Of a DNA stretch of 16,838 bases, positions 1-10,100 are shown piece after piece. The notes under the pieces are model-generated. The model saw nothing but the letters and a program-made list of their open reading frames with translations, was not told the DNA's origin and did no database searches. Positions within the stretch are counted from its first letter, which is position 1; each line of letters opens with the position of its first letter. This DNA is from Dimargaris cristalligena (lineage: Eukaryota; Kickxellomycota; Dimargaritomycetes; Dimargaritales; Dimargaritaceae). The position numbers and the translations under genes were made by a program. The stretch covers positions 1-16,838 of the forward strand of contig JANBQC010000603.1 of assembly GCA_027576995.1 (NCBI GenBank), written 5' to 3'.

Positions 1-1747
1 TGTTCACCCGAAGAATATATATAATATCTTTTGATGCAAGCATACTTTGGAAGTTCAATTGGCCATCTTATAGAACAGCTACTTATTACGAGCATAAATT
101 TGAATATATAATGGTGAGTGAACATTGTCCCACTAAACATTATTTCACTCTTGTATCACAAATTTTCAAATCATTTCCCCGCAATTTCCCCAACATCCCG
201 CTACAAAAATATACCATCATACTTTCTAATGACTGTCCCAAGACCCAGACTGTCCAACCTATCTGCCCATGGCAAAAAGAGTTTTCAACATGCTATAATG
301 CAGGCAAAAAACCTATTCACTCACACCCGCAGTAATACTTCCAGCAATCGCTCCCTTGTCTTGGGGAGGGACTATACCACAGCCAAACCCTCTGCCAAGC
401 TCTCCGCGGCACAGGGGTCGACCCAATGTACCGGCCACCTCATAATCGAAACCTGGGTGGTGCCTGCCAATGTGTAGGTTAAATGCATGTATAATTAAAT
501 TTTTGTTTTCTTAATAAATTTGTATGTCTAGCTGAATTTATTAGGAAATAGTGGCCTTTTTATATTGGTGATTTGGATTGGTGAATTAAATATAACATTA
601 AACAATGATTTGTTTTAAATCTGGTGTAAAATAAAGTTTAGTACCAAGGCGATAGGTTTGGATTCTTCTATGTTTATGGTAATTCCACGATAGCGGTTTG
701 AATGAGGAGGGGGCAGTGGATGAAATCCTTTGTTCGGCTAGATGTAAACTATTGAATAAGCCACTTGAAACCGCTGCATTAATATTTATAATTCTAGATT
801 TAATGACGCATGCCTTCCACTGAAATTATTAGTAGTTTGAAGCTAAGGTTGGTTATATATTTGGTTTATTATGTGTTTCTCGTTTATACACACTGGAATT
901 CCAATATACCTCGTAAATTTAATTGACACTTACTTTTCACCCAAAAATCACACCACCAGCTAATATACGATCAAAAATACAATGTGATGTGTACCTCATA
1001 TGGTGGGCATACTACTAAACCCGAGGCCCTTGTCAACAAATCCATCAGGCTGCCCAAGGCTAGAAAAACGTATTCGCATTTGGTTCCTGTTAAAGCCGTC
1101 AATATAACCGGCATTTATAAGTCTAGTCCTTTTAGTACCCTACACTTCGGTATCCCCTTCTTACGCTAAGCCTTTGCCAAACCATTGGTCAACCGTACCC
1201 AGGTGGATTTATTATGATATCCTCCCGAAGCTCCGACTCGCCAGTATGTCCCACTAGTCAGTTGGACCACCCAGCTTACATTGGCTGTAGGCGAATAAGC
1301 TCCTTGTTATATAGTATTTTGTAAACAGATTACGACCCAGCACATGCCATCATTTTCTATTGGTGGACAATTCATTCAGCAACCCATCCTACCAAAATTG
1401 GATTTCCCAAGAGCCGCCAAAATCGGCGTTGATAAATTTAGACATGCCTGCTACCAACAAATTCATTTACAGCTAGGTTTGGATAGGGAACAGGTCAGTA
1501 TAATTACTGTAGGCTGGAAGCAAAAACAATTACTATTATCATAAATATGGGAACGGCAAATCCTCCACGGTGTAGCAAGGATACTGTTCTAAACGCTGGG
1601 CACTAATGACATACTGCTTATAGGACAACTACAGTCGTAGTACAGAGAATTTAGGTAAATGTTCCTCATTTCTAGAGCGGATGAAGCCGCTGAGTGACAA
1701 AAAGCCGGGAGAACTAAGGTCGCGGAAGTACCTTGAACTGAAACAAG
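1..1747. other. AT-rich spacer, no firm gene
   Basis: This stretch lies downstream of the dicarboxylate carrier gene. Most of it, especially 478-980, is AT-rich with stop codons in all frames. Three short open segments stand out. Two overlapping + frames cover 3-335 and 118-477. A segment at 987-1169 (+) encodes about 60 residues. A segment at 1344-1544 (+) encodes about 66 residues and contains a donor-like CAG|GTCAGT at about 1492-1500. None gives a protein I recognise, and none has a clear start plus an exon chain. I see no tRNA, rRNA or transposon ends here. Confidence 0.5.
230..477 (+). other. possible 3'-terminal exon, unrecognised
   Basis: A GC-richer island sits inside AT-rich DNA. 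The + frame from an ATG at 230 is open for 82 codons to TAG at 475-477. It is followed directly by AT-rich, 3'UTR-like sequence with an AATAAA at about 514. This would fit the last exon of a gene entering from the left edge. However, the - strand of the same island is also open in a plausible frame over about 300-475, and the peptides show no family I know. It could equally be a decayed gene fragment. Low confidence. Confidence 0.15.
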
Positions 1748-3361
1748 TTAAGCAGGATGCCGGCTGCGGTAGTAGATGGAGATCTTTTCCAGCACCATAA
1801 AAGTGATGATGGTATGCGGACCCAACCGCGAAAACGATGGCAGCCAACCTTTAAATAGGGCCCGCATGCCTTCGTGCCGCACGGTTTGCACCAGAGCATC
1901 CACGGCATTCTTGTACTTGCCCCCTTTGGAACTATTCATGATCCGTGTCTTGATAACATCCACTGGTGAGCACACAGTGGTGGCAAACACACCCGCCAAC
2001 AGGCTGGCGGCGAAATGGGTCGTGGTGCTCTCTTGGAAATAAGGGGTGGAGAGGAGGAATTGTTTGAAGGCATCGTAGCTGGCCAGCTGGGAGCAGGTCA
2101 TAAGAATGGCCCGGTTGGTGTTGGGACCGAGTCCGCGGAAGAGGGTGCTTACACCTTCTTCACGGGAAATCCGTAATAGGCCGTCCAGGGCGTGTTTGTA
2201 GTTGCGTCTTTTATCGAGAGGCAATTGGCCGTCGTTTTGCATGCGGACATTGACGATATCCGCTGGGTTACCAAACGCGCCCCCGACCAGACCTATTGGT
2301 GCATGTGGGTTGATATCAAAATATATATGGTTGAAAATAAAGGTGAGTGACGATGGTGGGGGCTTAGTGACTAGCGAATTAATGATCGATTATAATACAA
2401 CCCATCCGAAACCAGAAGATAATAGGTAATACGGGACATAACTTACCAGCAGAAGAGGCGGCAATCAACATTTTGTATAGGGGAACTGGGCCTATACGTT
2501 TGGTAACAGGTAAATGACAAGGCGATTTAAGAAATAGTGTGGGGTAAATATGGGGTAGAAAAGGCTATTTGATATTTACTATCAGAGGTAGTCATTGACC
2601 ATCGCTGGAAAGAGTTGAACGATAGTCAAATAAGGTCGTCATTTTCCGACTATATAGGGAGTATAAGAGCGGTGTAACGGATATACCTTCATGATCCTTC
2701 GAAAGTTCGTGCTTGATATAGTCGTAAGTCCCAAAACGCACAGTGGAATAAGTCTACCGATATCATCCGGGGTGGTTATAGTCGGAGCAGTATATAAATA
2801 TGGATAAACGCGGGATTACTAGACAGTTAAATGCGAATCGCCAGTTGGAAAACACCGCCTGCATTAAAAACTGGTATAGAAACACGTCTTCAGAAATTAG
2901 TAACGGCCACCGGTTCGGATGAATAACGCGGATGAGGTACACATAGTAACTTACCGCTTGTCGAAGCAGACTAGCACTTAGGCCGTTGAATAAGGCGGGC
3001 AGACCCTCGCTGCGGGCCACGTGGAATAGAGTTCGGACCATACCGCGTCCCTTGGTCTGGGTGGTTTGCAGGCGAACTTTGACGAGATCAAGGGGGTGGG
3101 TACACACCGTCGCAACGCTGGCCGAGAAGCCTGAAGAATGGGACAAGTTACCCGGCAATATAAAGTACAATTATGTATGAACAATCCACCCGGCTTGGTT
3201 AAAGAGGTCCTCTCAAGAGAAACCAAGCCCTCGGTATAGAGGCTGGAGAAGTGAAGGCGGGTTGATAAGTCGAGAAATAAGGCTCAAATAACCATATGGC
3301 ACGATAACTAACCTCCGAACCAAAAGGGAACGGTCGTCTTGGCTGTACTCGAAGACGACAT
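1748..3361 (-). CDS. DIC1: mitochondrial dicarboxylate carrier (Dic1 type), five exons
   Basis: Inner-membrane carrier of the SLC25 family; by family knowledge it exchanges malate or succinate for phosphate. Exons on the - strand: 3361-3313, 3130-2955, 2753-2687, 2491-2447, 2292-1748. All introns are GT-AG (182, 201, 195 and 154 nt), and the phases join to a single 293-aa frame, close to the 298 aa of yeast Dic1. Three repeats of about 95 residues each carry the carrier signature: P29-x-D31-xx-K34, P122-x-D124-xx-N127-x-R129 and P222-x-D224-xx-K227. Candidate substrate-contact residues are R81 (STVRFG), R173 (NRAILMTCSQ) and R268 (FSRLGPH), in contexts typical of DIC carriers. The start in exon 1, ATG TCG TCT TCG, gives a short Ser/Thr-rich N-terminus without a presequence, normal for the family. 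Sister carriers such as the oxaloacetate or 2-oxoglutarate carriers are less likely. The intron positions are read from sequence, not from transcripts. Confidence 0.94.
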
Positions 3362-4954
3362 GGTACTTGGGAGCAGGAGTGGGAGAGGCCGAGTATTGGC
3401 GAGGCAATGGGGAAGTAGGCAATGGACCGACACCAGGGAGACTATACAGCTGGAAAGTCGATGCGCCGATGGAAGGAGGCAGTCGCTCTATAAAGGGCCT
3501 GAACGGGGTTCGGAGTATCGGCAGTTCCGCTTTGAAAACCGTTGGGGAGATGTATATATATGTATATATAATAAGAACCCGATTGGACCCGATGGCTGAC
3601 ACAAAATGACAAGTTTCCCAGCCTGAGAGAAGAGTCCCTGGCTATATGAAGGGGACGGTTGGTTGTTTACAAGGCAATATGTAAGTGCGTAAACCGAAAT
3701 AACCGCGAGCAGAAACACTACTGAAAAGGCACAGTAGTCCGCTTCCCTATTAAAACCCAATCAAAAAAGGCTAGAGCGATAAAAAAGAAACCCAATGGAG
3801 AAAAAAAGCAATCATGGGAGCCACCAGGGGGTATAGAATACTAGTAATTGAGTCACCACCGCCGGAAATATCCGAGAAATCTCGTTTAGGGAAATGAAGA
3901 AGATAAATAGCGGATACGTGGCCAAAATGGGGTCAGAAAGAACGCTGGGTAAGGGAAGCAAAGGCTGCTATAATATATCATTGGGAAATCCGTACAGAAG
4001 ACCTCGTATACTACCCGCCGCCCCTGGATAGATAAAGTATTCATATATCGTCCGTTAGCTTTGTTACAAATATGGCCCGGTTTCGTAAAAAGGATGGGCA
4101 ATATATATCCACCCACCAGTATCCTCATGACCCAGAAGGAATTGATAGGGTCCGCAATGGACCAGCGGCACCTCTACGCAAATGAAAAACTATTATTCTG
4201 TGACCGTCTTCGTGAGGCATGTCCAATCACCGGAATATCAGCTGCGAATCCAAGGGGTGCTGCCGCCGCCGCCGAAGGGGAATTAACAAGCAGGGTGTCA
4301 TTGCAGGAAATAAACCAGAATAGAGCCACCATTGTATGTCTAGCCCAAGGGTATTCTGATTAGAAAACGGATTGTTGGAACCCCTGCCACGAAAGGCAGT
4401 TTCGCCGTGACGGTCACGGACCACGAGAACTAACCCCTCCACCCGAAACAACCCACACGGGCGGATGTCGGACCTTTATGCGATATCCCCACACCAACAA
4501 AGACATTAAAGCAAGGGGACTTACCACATAATCTAACAATCGTCAACATTTACAATTGGCTAACAATGCTCACCAAATGAACCAGTATACAACGTAAATG
4601 AAACTAAACGCAACCCAGCGATAATCAATACTAACCCCCACAACCAAGATCTATCAGATGTTCTTTCCAGACATTTTATTTCCACAATCACTACAGCAAC
4701 TCTGCTGAACACCTCGATAACCGGCAAATCTAGCCCTGGAATTTCTCGTGAATCGAAGTTACATTGGACATCCGGAAAGAATACTATAAAGAAAATGACC
4801 AGGATTAGGGTATTGAAAGTCCGTACACGTCAATGAAAGCAGACAATTTATAGAATGGATTGCACACGACGGAAAGGAGAGGGGGGAGAATAGAGTAGGT
4901 GTGGGAGAGAGAGAGAGGAAGTGCAGTGGTTAAGAAAAGCAAGGGGTAAATAGC
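3362..4954. other. spacer between carrier and RPS8 genes
   Basis: This 1.6-kb stretch lies between two tandem - strand genes, so it should hold the RPS8 3'UTR (right end) and the carrier promoter (left end). Visible elements are a TATATATA-type tract at about 3550-3571, a GCC repeat at about 4260-4273, a purine-rich GA tract at 4864-4918 just past the RPS8 stop, and AATAAA on the - strand (4680-4675) as a possible distal poly(A) signal for RPS8. Short open frames at 4061-4363 (+) and 4227-4451 (-) overlap each other and match no family I recognise. I call no gene here. Confidence 0.5.
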
Positions 4955-6178
4955 TTATTTCTTGGACTTGATCTTCTTGAGGTAGAACTCGAGCTCCTTG
5001 CCTTCCAGGATGTAACCGTCAGCGCGACCGCACTGACCGGGACGGGAGGCAATGACGGCGTACAGACGACCAGTGACGAACTGCTCCTCGAGGAGGGTAT
5101 CGACCTTGGCGTTGGACTGGCGCTTGCGGATCTTGTTCAGGAGCGACTTGGAGCGCTTCTGGGACAGCTCCTCGGAGGCAGCAGCGGCGTCTTCGGTGGC
5201 GGACTCGTCGCGCTTCTTGCGGCCGAGGGGCAGCACGTAGTGCGATTCGTACCACTGACGGAAAGGGGTGGCGTCAACCTGGATCACAGCACCCTTGACC
5301 AGAGTGTTGGTACGGACCATCTCGTTGTTGGTGGCGTTGTACACCACGGACACGATACGGCACTTGCGGGTGGTGGATTCGGAACCCCACGAGTAGTTCC
5401 CGGACTCCAGACGCATGGCACGGCGCTTGGTGTTGCCACCACGGGTACGCACAGTGTGGATGCTCTTGGCGCCGACCTTAGTGCTGGCGGGCTGGCGACC
5501 GGATTCGAACTTTCTCTTCTTGCGGTAGAAGGCGCGCTTGGCACCTGAAGCGGAGCGCTTATGGCGGGAATCACGGCTAATACCTATTAGGGGGAAAGTC
5601 GATTAGAACATTCCGGTTGAAGATGGGCATGGGGAGTACAAGGGGGATGGTGAAGAGGTTTAGTCTTTGGTCAAGCTGGGCAAAGGGTAACGTGGATCTA
5701 CAACCAACCGGGGGGATTCGCAGTCGAGATGGGATGCCATGTCCCTCGGACGAGGCGATTCGGCTCGGCATAAGGTCGGCGTGAGCTGCGCTATGGCATA
5801 ATAAAGGCCAACAATACCGCAGTGGGGTTGCAAAATGGCAGTACCGGTACCTAACCATCCATCCAACCATCCATCCGTCCCGTTAACCAAATCGATCAGC
5901 ATATTGACCAGGTAACCTTCCAACGAGTTACCGGCAGAGTCAACCGATCAATGAGAATGTAAAGTGCTGGACATCGACGGCAGTCGTGTGTTGGGCCGCA
6001 CGCGAATATGCAAACAGTGAACGTCGGTTATCAGTGGAACGTGGAATCGATGGTTCACGAGTCGACAGGCGGGACATGGGTTCGGTTGCAGAGACGGGCG
6101 TGTGGGTAGGTGGATGGATGGATGGGTAGCGGACGGGAATTCGGGATATCAACAAATAGGGAATGGGCACATACCCAT
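4955..6178 (-). CDS. RPS8: 40S ribosomal protein S8 (eS8), two exons
   Basis: Component of the small ribosomal subunit in the cytosol. Exon 1 is only four bases, ATGG at 6178-6175, followed by donor GTATGT. The intron runs 6174-5584, with a branch-like TTCTAAT at about 5610 and acceptor AATAG. Exon 2 is 5583-4955. The join restores the conserved N-terminus [12 protein letters not shown] and gives 210 aa, the family's usual length. Other conserved stretches are the RTRGGN block, the segment [22 protein letters not shown], and the C-terminal [17 protein letters not shown] followed by a Lys-rich tail. The central linker (about residues 125-155) is the variable, charged part, as in other fungi. 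Exon 1 rests on the required first residues MG and the only nearby ATGG|GT in a good context (AAAATGG). The large first intron right at the start codon is typical of ribosomal protein genes. Confidence 0.95.
5584..6174 (-). other. long 5' intron of RPS8
   Basis: This 591-nt intron is the longest in the window. On the - strand it has donor GTATGTG, branch-like CTAAT about 25 nt before the acceptor, and acceptor TAATAG. It holds two complementary tracts: CCATCC-type repeats in the transcript at about 6134-6104, and GGATGG-type repeats at about 5882-5852. These could pair and shorten the donor-to-branch distance. No intact C box/D box pair was found on the transcribed strand, so I do not call an intronic snoRNA. 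Confidence 0.75.
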
Positions 6179-7187
6179 TTTGACTGTGTTTCACGAACGA
6201 CGGTGGCTAAAATCAATCGGACGGGGTGAAAAGAAGGAACTAAATGTAACTTTGGGCAATGATATTTATGGTCTGTATGTGTGTCCGCTCTCCTTTTTTT
6301 GCGGCCCACCCAGTTGGCTGGACCGCGCAGAGAGCATATCACCACACCCCTGTTAGCAAAAGGCGGTGGGCCGGTCCACTACGCTATCCAGCGTATAGCA
6401 GCCCCAGCCCATGGTACGGGAATTTCAACCGTGGGATATTTATTTATGTTCACTATTATTATCTGCTCTTCTGGTGTCCAACAACTAGAACTGCTAAATG
6501 TCAGGTGACCTGGAAGCCTGTGCGAGTTGTAGGGAAGGTGTGTATTTTTCTACTAGTCTATGGGGAAGGCACGCGGTTGGCCCGAGCCATTGTCGTTTAC
6601 CTCTCTCCAGGCTTATCTTGATACTCTATGCCCAACCCATATAGAAGCTAATAATACAAATACCACGGATAATAGCAATAATGAATTATGCCTGTGGTTT
6701 CAAAACGGAGAGGAAATAACCTATAGTCCATTCAGTGTAATAAACTGCGTAGGACATCTCGCCTTAGGTAAAGCAGTGCCTCGGGGCAGAGTAGGGGGGG
6801 GAGGGGAACTCCAAGGCCCTCAAGCCTAAACGGCCAGAAATCCCAAGGTGTGGCAGACGCGCACCCTTTCCATCCTCAGTGCCGTTACTATTCAATTGCA
6901 ATGCATGGATTTTACGCGACTGTTTCATATCCCCCAACCCAAGTCTAAATTGGCTCACTCCCTGCTAAAGACAAGTGACACCACTACCTCTTTATCCAGG
7001 GTGCATTACACATTAAGAGGGCTATTATTCCTTGGACTTGGTGTCTGTAATGTATGTTAGCATGGCTGGCTATCCTTTCTACCCTTGAGTTTCAGCCTCC
7101 CTTTCTATCAGCTCCGTTGGTACATTCGTCCCTCTTTGTATAGTTTACCAATAAATACTATTTCACCCACGCCGCCCACCTTCTCCC
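6179..7187. promoter_or_regulatory. divergent promoter region, RPS8 / TFIIIC subunit
   Basis: This 1.0-kb spacer lies between the start codons of RPS8 (leftward) and the TFIIIC subunit gene (rightward), so both promoters must lie here or nearby. The side near 7188 has AT-rich TTTACCAATAAATAC (7143-7157) about 30-45 nt before the ATG. Short open frames at 6259-6621, 6560-6829 and 6848-7060 (+) have no recognisable products, and I regard them as chance. No tRNA or 5S gene was found. Confidence 0.5.
6222..6270 (-). promoter_or_regulatory. candidate RPS8 core promoter
   Basis: On the - strand, CATAAATATC (6270-6261) is a TATA-like element about 85 nt upstream of the RPS8 ATG. A pyrimidine tract TTCCTTCTTTTC (6239-6228) follows about 50-60 nt upstream of the ATG and resembles the TCT/TOP-type initiator used by ribosomal protein genes. 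The positions are seen in the sequence; the role is inferred. Confidence 0.3.
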
Positions 7188-10100
7188 ATGGAGCCACCCG
7201 TACCTGACAAGGAAGGCAATGCATTGCCGACTCCACCTCAACCTCAACCTCAACCACAACCACAACCCCAATCCAATGTCCAATCACCAGCTCCCGTGGA
7301 CTCGACAACCCCTTCTGTTACCCCCCTTAAACGCAAGCGCGGCCGTCCGTCCAAGAATGCCCAAACCCAGCCCGCGTCCCTGCTAGCGCCAGGGGTTATG
7401 GATTCCCCCACCGTCACCCCTCTAAAACGCAAGCAAGCACAAGCCCCTAGGAGCTCGGCCACCCCATTCCCCACCCTATCCACCACATTAGCCAGTCCCA
7501 CGCGGGAACGACAGTCCATTTTATCCTTTTTTACTCCCGGGCACCGCCAACCGAGACCGGCGGCCCCCACCCCACTACCGCCTACCACTGCGCCGGTCGG
7601 CACTCCGTCACCTTCGCCTCTACCCCCGGTTGTCTTCAAACGACCCCGTGGTCGACCACCCAAGAACGGCTATGATAATCAACTCCAGGCAAGTGATACG
7701 ATGATACCTTCGCCGTCACCCGCCCGTAATCAGCCCACATCCCAACAGCAATCGCTGCGATGGAACCAATCGGCTAGCCTTACGTCTCCCACCTCACCAA
7801 CTCCTATCACTGCTAAATCACCCGTGCTTACCCCCACGCCCGCCAGACGACCCCCAGGTCGACCTCCAAAGAATACGCAAACTCCAGTCACCAATGGTAG
7901 TGCCGATACTCCTACTACAGTCCGATCGAGCTCAGCCAGACGGGGCCTGCCCGCATTGGATCGATTCTTACAGGCCCAGCCGGCCCAGGCTAGTCTGTCG
8001 CCCCCGACACCGACCCCCGATCCACCAGTCATCGAACCTCAGTCCACCCCTCCAACTATATCGAACCAGCCGGACAATTCGCCGGCGGTTAATGAAGCTC
8101 CTGAATCTACCCCAGCTGGGCGTGGTCGAGGAAGGGGGCGAGGTCGCGGGCGGGGTAGGGGTAGGGGTGCGGCCAGATCCACGCCTGGGCCCTCTGATGC
8201 ACTACCCATCGCTTCGACTTCTAATGATTCTGAACCAACCCCACTGACACCGGGAAGCAAGGGCCGCGGCCGAGGTCGAGGAAGGGGTGCGGCTATATCC
8301 ACGCCCGAACCCTCTGATGCACCACCCGTCGCTTCGGCTCCTAATGGTTCCGAATCAACCCTATCGACACCAAGCAGCAGGGGTCGTGGTCGCGGTCGAG
8401 GCCGAGGCCGAGGAAGAGGCGCCAGCGATACTCCATCTACGCGAGGCCGTGGAAGAGGGCGACCTTCTCAAAACGGACCCATCGGTGGTTCCGCACGACC
8501 GACCCGTCCGGAAAAATCAGACGAAAGTGACTACGCGGAAGAGTCCGACGAGGGAGGGGCGTCCGATCATGACGTGGCCAGTGCTGCGACCAGCAGTGAT
8601 TTCGAAGTGCTATCCGAGGGTCCACCATCCCCTCGACCCCGGAACCTACCGACGACGCCTAGCCAGCCAGGGGGGGCCGTTATGGCCCGGAAAATGCGCA
8701 CGCTGGCACTGGCCTATGGTCCCGGCAAAGACGCCGGCTTAAGTATTGTCACCCATCCCTGGGCCCGGGAGAAGGGTACCGAATCCCTCACCCAGTGCGG
8801 TGATCATGGGCAAGGGGAACCCGCCGAGCATACACTGACCTTCAAGCCGGCCCTATACATTGACCCGTACGCATCGGTTCGCCTAACCCAGGCCCAAATA
8901 ACCTACGTCCCCCTAGCCAAGGCAGCCGCCCTGTGGCAACTTCCCTCCATGACCCGCAAGGTCCAAGAAGCCCCGGCGCCCCCCGCTGCTAAACAGGGGA
9001 GTGCACTGAAAGGTGAACATGACCCCGCCACCCTGGAGTTACCCGCACTGGAAGCCCGGCCTTTGGCCAGTGGCCGAGGTTATATTCTGAACACCGGTTT
9101 ACCCATTTGGGGGCTCGACTGGCGACCCGATTTTACGGCACCCGTCACCGACCAGTACTTGGCAACCGCCGGGTTTACCTCCTGGACACAGGTAGAAATG
9201 GCCGGAACCGTTCAACAACCCCCCTCCTCCGGCTGTATCCACATTTGGCGGGTGTCCAATCGCTATCGGTCCACACTTAAGCCCCCGGCCAAGGCCGCCC
9301 CGGACGACGAGTCGGTGGAGGGGGTGGTGGCACCTAGGGTGGTCCTTACTTTACTTCACGAGTACGGCAGCGTCCGGGATTTACAGTGGGCACCGATTTT
9401 CTACCCTGGCCAGACCGGCGGTGGTGGTGGTGGAGGGACGGCCCCCGCCGACCCGAATGGGGGGTCAGACTCCGTACCTAACCTCGGTATCCTGGCAGTG
9501 ACTTTCGGGGACGGGCGATTGTGCGTGTTCCCGGTACCCGACCCCTCCTACCTTGAGCCAATCGCCGCACCGACCCCAGCGGCATCCCCCCAGGGCCACC
9601 AGACACCGGCTTCCCGCTCACCCATCTGCATCCAACTGCCACCACCCGTCCTTGTCCACCAACACCCCTACCGGAGCTATCACTCGCTCAGCTGGGGAAA
9701 TGCCACCACTTTGGCAGTAGGGTCCACCGACGGAACCGTACTCATCTGGAACCTCCGCCCACTCGTCCAGGAGTGGCACCAACGGGATAGCAAATCAGGG
9801 GGAGGGGGAGGTGATGACCTTGCCATGACTGCGCCCCCGGCCCCAACAGTCGATACAGCATCGGTGGGGAAACAGTACCGCAAACAACTACCGATTCTCC
9901 AAATCCCTGCCCACCACGCTACCATTCGGCGCGTGTCTTTTAGTCCCCACTATTCCCTCCTCTACCCCGACCGGGACGTCCTACCCGAGCACTTATTAAC
10001 CTGCGCCGAAGACGGACGGATCAGCCAATACCGCTTGGCCGACCCCGAATTCCCCGTGGAAACGATCCGCCAGCGCCTCCCCATTGACTGTGCGGGCTGG

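Noticed and set aside
4061..4451. Overlapping + and - open frames between RPS8 and the carrier gene
   Set aside because: Short, mutually overlapping, no known motif; the - frame has no ATG at its proposed start.
5240..5548. Open frame on the + strand opposite RPS8
   Set aside because: Mirror of the GC-rich, biased RPS8 codons; no recognisable product.
5584..6174. snoRNA inside the RPS8 intron, as in vertebrates
   Set aside because: No TGATGA C box on the transcribed strand, so no C/D pair could be supported.
6560..6829. Small + strand gene of 89 aa in the divergent spacer
   Set aside because: No family recognised, low-complexity Asn/Thr run and Gly-rich end, and position inside a promoter region.
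7250..8302. Several - strand open frames with Arg/Pro/Gly-rich peptides and a second + strand frame
   Set aside because: Shadows of the repetitive RG- and Pro-rich TFIIIC N-terminus; low-complexity sequence keeps other frames open.
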